DNA of 64,000 nt from Diospyros lotus (lineage: Eukaryota > Streptophyta > Magnoliopsida > Ericales > Ebenaceae): positions 41,806,044 through 41,870,043 of the forward strand of contig NC_068341.1 in assembly GCF_014633365.1 (NCBI RefSeq), given 5' to 3'. The notes beneath the pieces are model-generated. The model did not search any database, was not told where the DNA came from, and saw only the letters and a list, made by a program, of their open reading frames with translations. This document shows positions 60,001-64,000 of this stretch, piece by piece. The position numbers and the translations under genes are program-made. Each line of letters opens with the position of its first letter. Position 1 is the stretch's first letter.

Positions 60001-62854
60001 TGATTATAATCACTGTCATTCAGCAATTTCTATGATTTATCAAGGGAAAACATCCAGGAATTTTTTTTCCTTCATTGTGACTAATAAGATGTTTTCTCGG
60101 CAAAGAAAACGTGACTAATAAGGATGTTTTCTCGGCAAAGAAAATGACGTCGGATTTGTTTTAGAGACAAATTGAAGATAAAGAATGCACTGATATTGTT
60201 TGTCTTCAGTAAATAAACAAAAGGAAGCAGGAAAATGGGACAAAGCAAGATTAAACCAATTGAAGTGGAAACATGAATATCAACCAATTACCCTCTGATT
60301 CAACCAATTGAAGTGGAAACATGAATATCAACTGATTTGTGCTAAACTTTGGATCGTATGGCTAAGGACCATACATGTTGTAAGAATTTTCATTCCAGCT
60401 TTAAATTGTTTTGTGCCATATAGGTAGTGCAGCAGGGTAAACAGAGACATTATTTGCTTTCTAACTCATATTTTAATGATTATTTTAACATCTAAAAGAT
60501 ATTAGTAACATAGTTTGTCTATGTTTTTGCTGAATAGGCTAGTGGAAATCCATAGAAGATACGTAGGCACTGAATTGAGCAGTGGGCTGCTCATTGTGTA
60601 TTGTTCTTTCCCAATAACATGTATTGACAGGAAGTAACAAGGAGTGATGCCTTTGGAGGCTAAGAAGAACAAAAAAGCAAATGATTTGTAAAGCAACCAC
60701 TCCACCCAAAATGGCAAAAACCACCCTGTAAAACAGCCCAGAAGCAGAGCTTAATACAAACATTCCAAAACTTGACAGAAATAACCTCCTAAAAGCTGCA
60801 ACCCATCCTCAAAATCCCAAAGATCAGATAGAACCTAAACACAACAGCCATCACAAGAAGTTTCAAATATGTGAACAATAACAGAGAATAAAACAGTGTT
60901 TCCATCAAAACAGCCAATGCTCAAGAACGACAGAAAGAAAATCACTTGAACACTCAAGAACACTACCCTAAAGATCTAAATAGTCTAATATTCTTTTCCT
61001 CTTCACTTATTCCAAGATCTTATCCTCCTCTCCCTCCCTCTTTCTAGATTGTAACAAATAAGTCATCCTTTCCTAAAACCCCCCATCATTGATAATTAAA
61101 AAAAATTACAGACAAATTCTCTTTATCTTGAATCAAGAAGCATACCAAAGAAATTAGAACCACAGCCATAGCTGAAATTAATACCTTAGAACCTCATCAT
61201 TGAGGTTCCATATGACGCTGAAATTCTTGGAACTGATGTAGAAAATTCAGCTCTTTAAGCTGGAAAAAACTAAAATACTCCAAAACCACCAAGATTCAAC
61301 CCTGAAAACAAACCACACTTTTGAGTCCCCAAATCCAACTTCTACTCAAGAAAAGGGAACTAATATACGTCCTTTACTGAGTCATTTAACATTTAGACAG
61401 ATTAGACAAACGTTAAATAAATAACTGCAATGCTGATTTTAGGCATGTCTATTTCATTATAAGCAATTCCTTCACAGCTAGTCCAAGGGAGAGCTAGCGG
61501 CACATACAAATAAAATTTAGGTAATACAGACTAATATCTCAGGACTGTCAATACAATCTGTAGTTTGGACTACAGACTAATGAAACAATCTGGTAATTTG
61601 GACTTCGTTAATGATAAATAATAATGATAACATAATATTTGTATTGATTTATAATATTTAAAAGACTGCACATCATGGAGAATATGCAAGAGTTAAAAAC
61701 ACCACATACCAATATCAAAGTATTTTGTATATTTAATACTTAAAATATTTAACTCAACACAAATTGCTGGGTCTGACCACAATTTTAGGTAAAATTGAAG
61801 GGTAAACTGGACAAAAACCTGAATAGCTAAAGATCAAAATCTCATACGTGTTAACCATAATCACCGGAAAACAAAGCTTATTATCCACATGATGTTATTT
61901 ATCTACAAAACTATGGACAAATTTCTTTTGAATATTCAAACAGGTAATGAACAAACATATTGCTGGAAACAAACTTGCACCAACCAAGCATAAGCATAAT
62001 CAGAAGAGATGAGAGTAGTTGTACAAGAGTAATTATCTTCAATGCAACCTAATGTGTAAATATATATATATATATATATAAGGAATCCTAAAGTATATTA
62101 CATCATTTTTGCCAAATACAACATACCATGCCCTTATGCCACTATGTGTTGGCCTATGTCCATTTAAAAATTATTACATGTAAAGATTGGCATCAGAAAT
62201 GCCAATATCTGACTTCTGAAACAAATACCACGGTCTACTTAGGATGTACTGGGTTCTGCATAATTTCAGCATTTGTTTATAAAAGCAAAAGAATGAAATC
62301 TAATGATACAAAAGCACACAGACAAGTACCTGTATTTTTTCCAAGACAAAACTTAAAACAATTGTTCCATGAATCTGTTATTTCCAGCTTTGAGCAGCCA
62401 CCTCACATATTTCATACCAACGAAAGGTGATTGAACAAAGAAAACATTATTATGAACTGAACAGATCCTCATAAAATACATAAGTTGATGATACTTACAT
62501 TTACATAATGCAAGTAAATTTGTACATATTCTTAATTAGTCTATTATAAATTTATTAAGTGTACAATATGATTGATAATTATTTTGTTTTTATAGACTGC
62601 TTTCCAAACCCAATCCTCACCATCTACTTTCTGGAAATGACGATCTGAACTTAAGTTACTCAATGAAATTATGTGAAAGAAATGGGTTTTTGGTCTTTAT
62701 TAAGATTAAGTTGTAATACATTGTGTAGGGATACATGTGACATTTTGATTAAAAAATTTGAGACAAAAACTTGTGCTGAAGGGTTGGGAAGTGAATCTAT
62801 AGTCCTCTGACTTGTGATGTTGTAGGAAGCATTTTTGTGTATTCCTAATAATGG
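57038..62854. other. AT-rich intergenic region, copy 2; no supported gene
   Basis: This equals 32599-38410, including the two tandem duplications and a slightly longer (AT)n run near 62060-62080. Nothing new relative to copy 1 was seen. Confidence 0.45.
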
Positions 62855-63922
62855 CTAAGAGGTTGACATTGATGTGTGAAAATCTTTTTAATAAATTAGG
62901 GCTAAATGATTTTCTCATATTCTTCAAAAAAATGTCTTGCCTACCTAATTCAAAAGAGTTTTCTTGCTTTATAGCCTAGATCAATTTTTATATCCAACTA
63001 TTGCTTTAGAGCCTAGTTAAAAACACTATCTGTTGTAGTTGATGTGGAAAATGCTAGTACTTGTAACTAGTCAAAGTATGTTTTAGATTGGTTAGTTTGA
63101 GAGATGATTAGATACAAGAAAGATCCTAAAAGTCAGCTAACAACAAGCCAAAAGGATCCATCAGTGGTTGCATTTTCATTTTACAAATAGTCATTTAAGT
63201 CAATTTTTTTTTTCTTGAACTCTTGTTTGTTCATTCCAAAGATATTACTAACAACTTTTTCATTTTTCTTGCTAAATGTTTTAGATAATTTATTTCCATC
63301 AATTCATACTAGTGAAGTTGATTCCTCATAATTGTATACCAATAGAGTTCTGGAATGATGACAGAGTTAAGGTAGAAGAAAGAAAGAAACCTAGCTAATG
63401 AAGCCTACAAATGGATAGATAATTGTTGCATTATTAACTTACACGCACGGAATTGTTATTTTAACTTCCTTGATATTTTATGATAATTGATTTATAACTT
63501 ACTTTATTTATGTTAATAATTTTAAATTAATGATTTATTAACTTCTTAATTTGCATTATGTTATTAAAGTATTATACATTATGAATTAAACTATGTTTAA
63601 CTGCTTTTAGTATTTTTTTTTTTTAACCATCTGATGTAGGAAGCTTTAAATACTACTTTTGAATCTATGGTTGCTTTGACAGGAGTTAAAAAATGAGGTA
63701 TAGCTACAATGATAGTAACATTTCATATTTTTATGATGAGGTGGTTAATTAAATATTCAAATACGTAGCATGTAAGAAACTAAGATTGCATCAAGAAAAA
63801 TGTTTGCTACATTGATGGAGATGAATGAAAATATAACAAATGCAAAAGTAAGTTTTTTGAGATGAACAGGATGCATACCTCTATGCATAATATATCAGGA
63901 GATATCAATAATTAAATTCTAC
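62855..63922 (+). repeat. Left arm of the large palindrome, copy 2
   Basis: It matches 38411-39478. The window ends before the spacer is complete, so the presence of the right arm cannot be judged. Confidence 0.8.
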
Positions 63923-64000
63923 AAAAAGTGAAAATAACTCAATCATTTCATAAGGATGTGAGATCGCAAGAGATAATGGTGTTTTTCGTGATACAATCTA

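Larger units (their letters stand above)
43716..64000 (+). repeat. Segmental duplication, copy 2 (20.3 kb, to the window end)
   Basis: It begins at the base equivalent to 19238 and stays collinear to the last base of the window (equivalent to 39556). Differences seen include SNPs (gcccgcgg/gcccgtgg, cttcgatc/cttcaatc), an exon-10 insertion, shorter GA, C and G runs, and an 11-bp deletion after the C tract. No large rearrangement is visible. Confidence 0.95.

Noticed and set aside
1..64000. tRNA, rRNA or organelle insertions
   Set aside because: No cloverleaf with T-arm gttcgaatc-type box in proper spacing and no rRNA-like or organellar block was noticed by eye. A tRNA scan would be needed to be sure.

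Overview
The window is nuclear DNA of a flowering plant, most likely a eudicot. It shows spliced genes with GT-AG introns, plastid-targeted and vacuolar membrane proteins, an auxin response factor with a microRNA167 site, Ty1/copia retrotransposons, an Au-SINE relic and several TIR elements in AT-rich DNA. I cannot name the species. A run of exactly 100 N at 43616-43715 shows that this is an assembled scaffold.

Layout: 1-900 holds a probable Ty3/gypsy relic and unassigned DNA. A three-exon gene for a small two-helix plastid membrane protein follows (964-3987, +), with a foldback TIR transposon in its first intron. A two-exon VTL/nodulin-21-like vacuolar iron transporter gene lies at 6900-7883 (+). 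An intronless uroporphyrinogen-III-synthase-like gene (9466-10467, -) sits between two related TIR elements in opposite orientation. The main gene is a complete 14-exon ARF8-type auxin response factor on the minus strand (12930-26240), rebuilt exon by exon with all phases joining; it encodes 836 residues. Its introns carry an Au-SINE relic, two Mutator-like TIR elements and a copia-type LTR. A miR167-complementary site lies in exon 13 and uORFs precede the ATG.

Upstream of ARF8 (to the right) come a short but structurally complete Ty1/copia element (28942-32593, with LTRs, PBS and a TTTAT target duplication), a gene-poor AT-rich stretch, a 2.5-kb imperfect palindrome (38411-40950), and two broken copia fragments meeting head to head near 43035. 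The second fragment runs into the N gap.

After the gap, 43716-64000 repeats 19238-39556 almost base for base in the same orientation. The second copy therefore starts inside ARF8 intron 10 and has only ARF8 exons 10 to 1, with a one-base insertion in exon 10. Most copy differences are homopolymer or microsatellite indels and scattered SNPs. Together with the gap this fits an unpurged second haplotype better than a biological tandem duplication, but sequence alone cannot decide. I see no clearly new biological system. The most useful leads are the duplication, the ARF8 leader uORFs, the large palindrome and the foldback elements.
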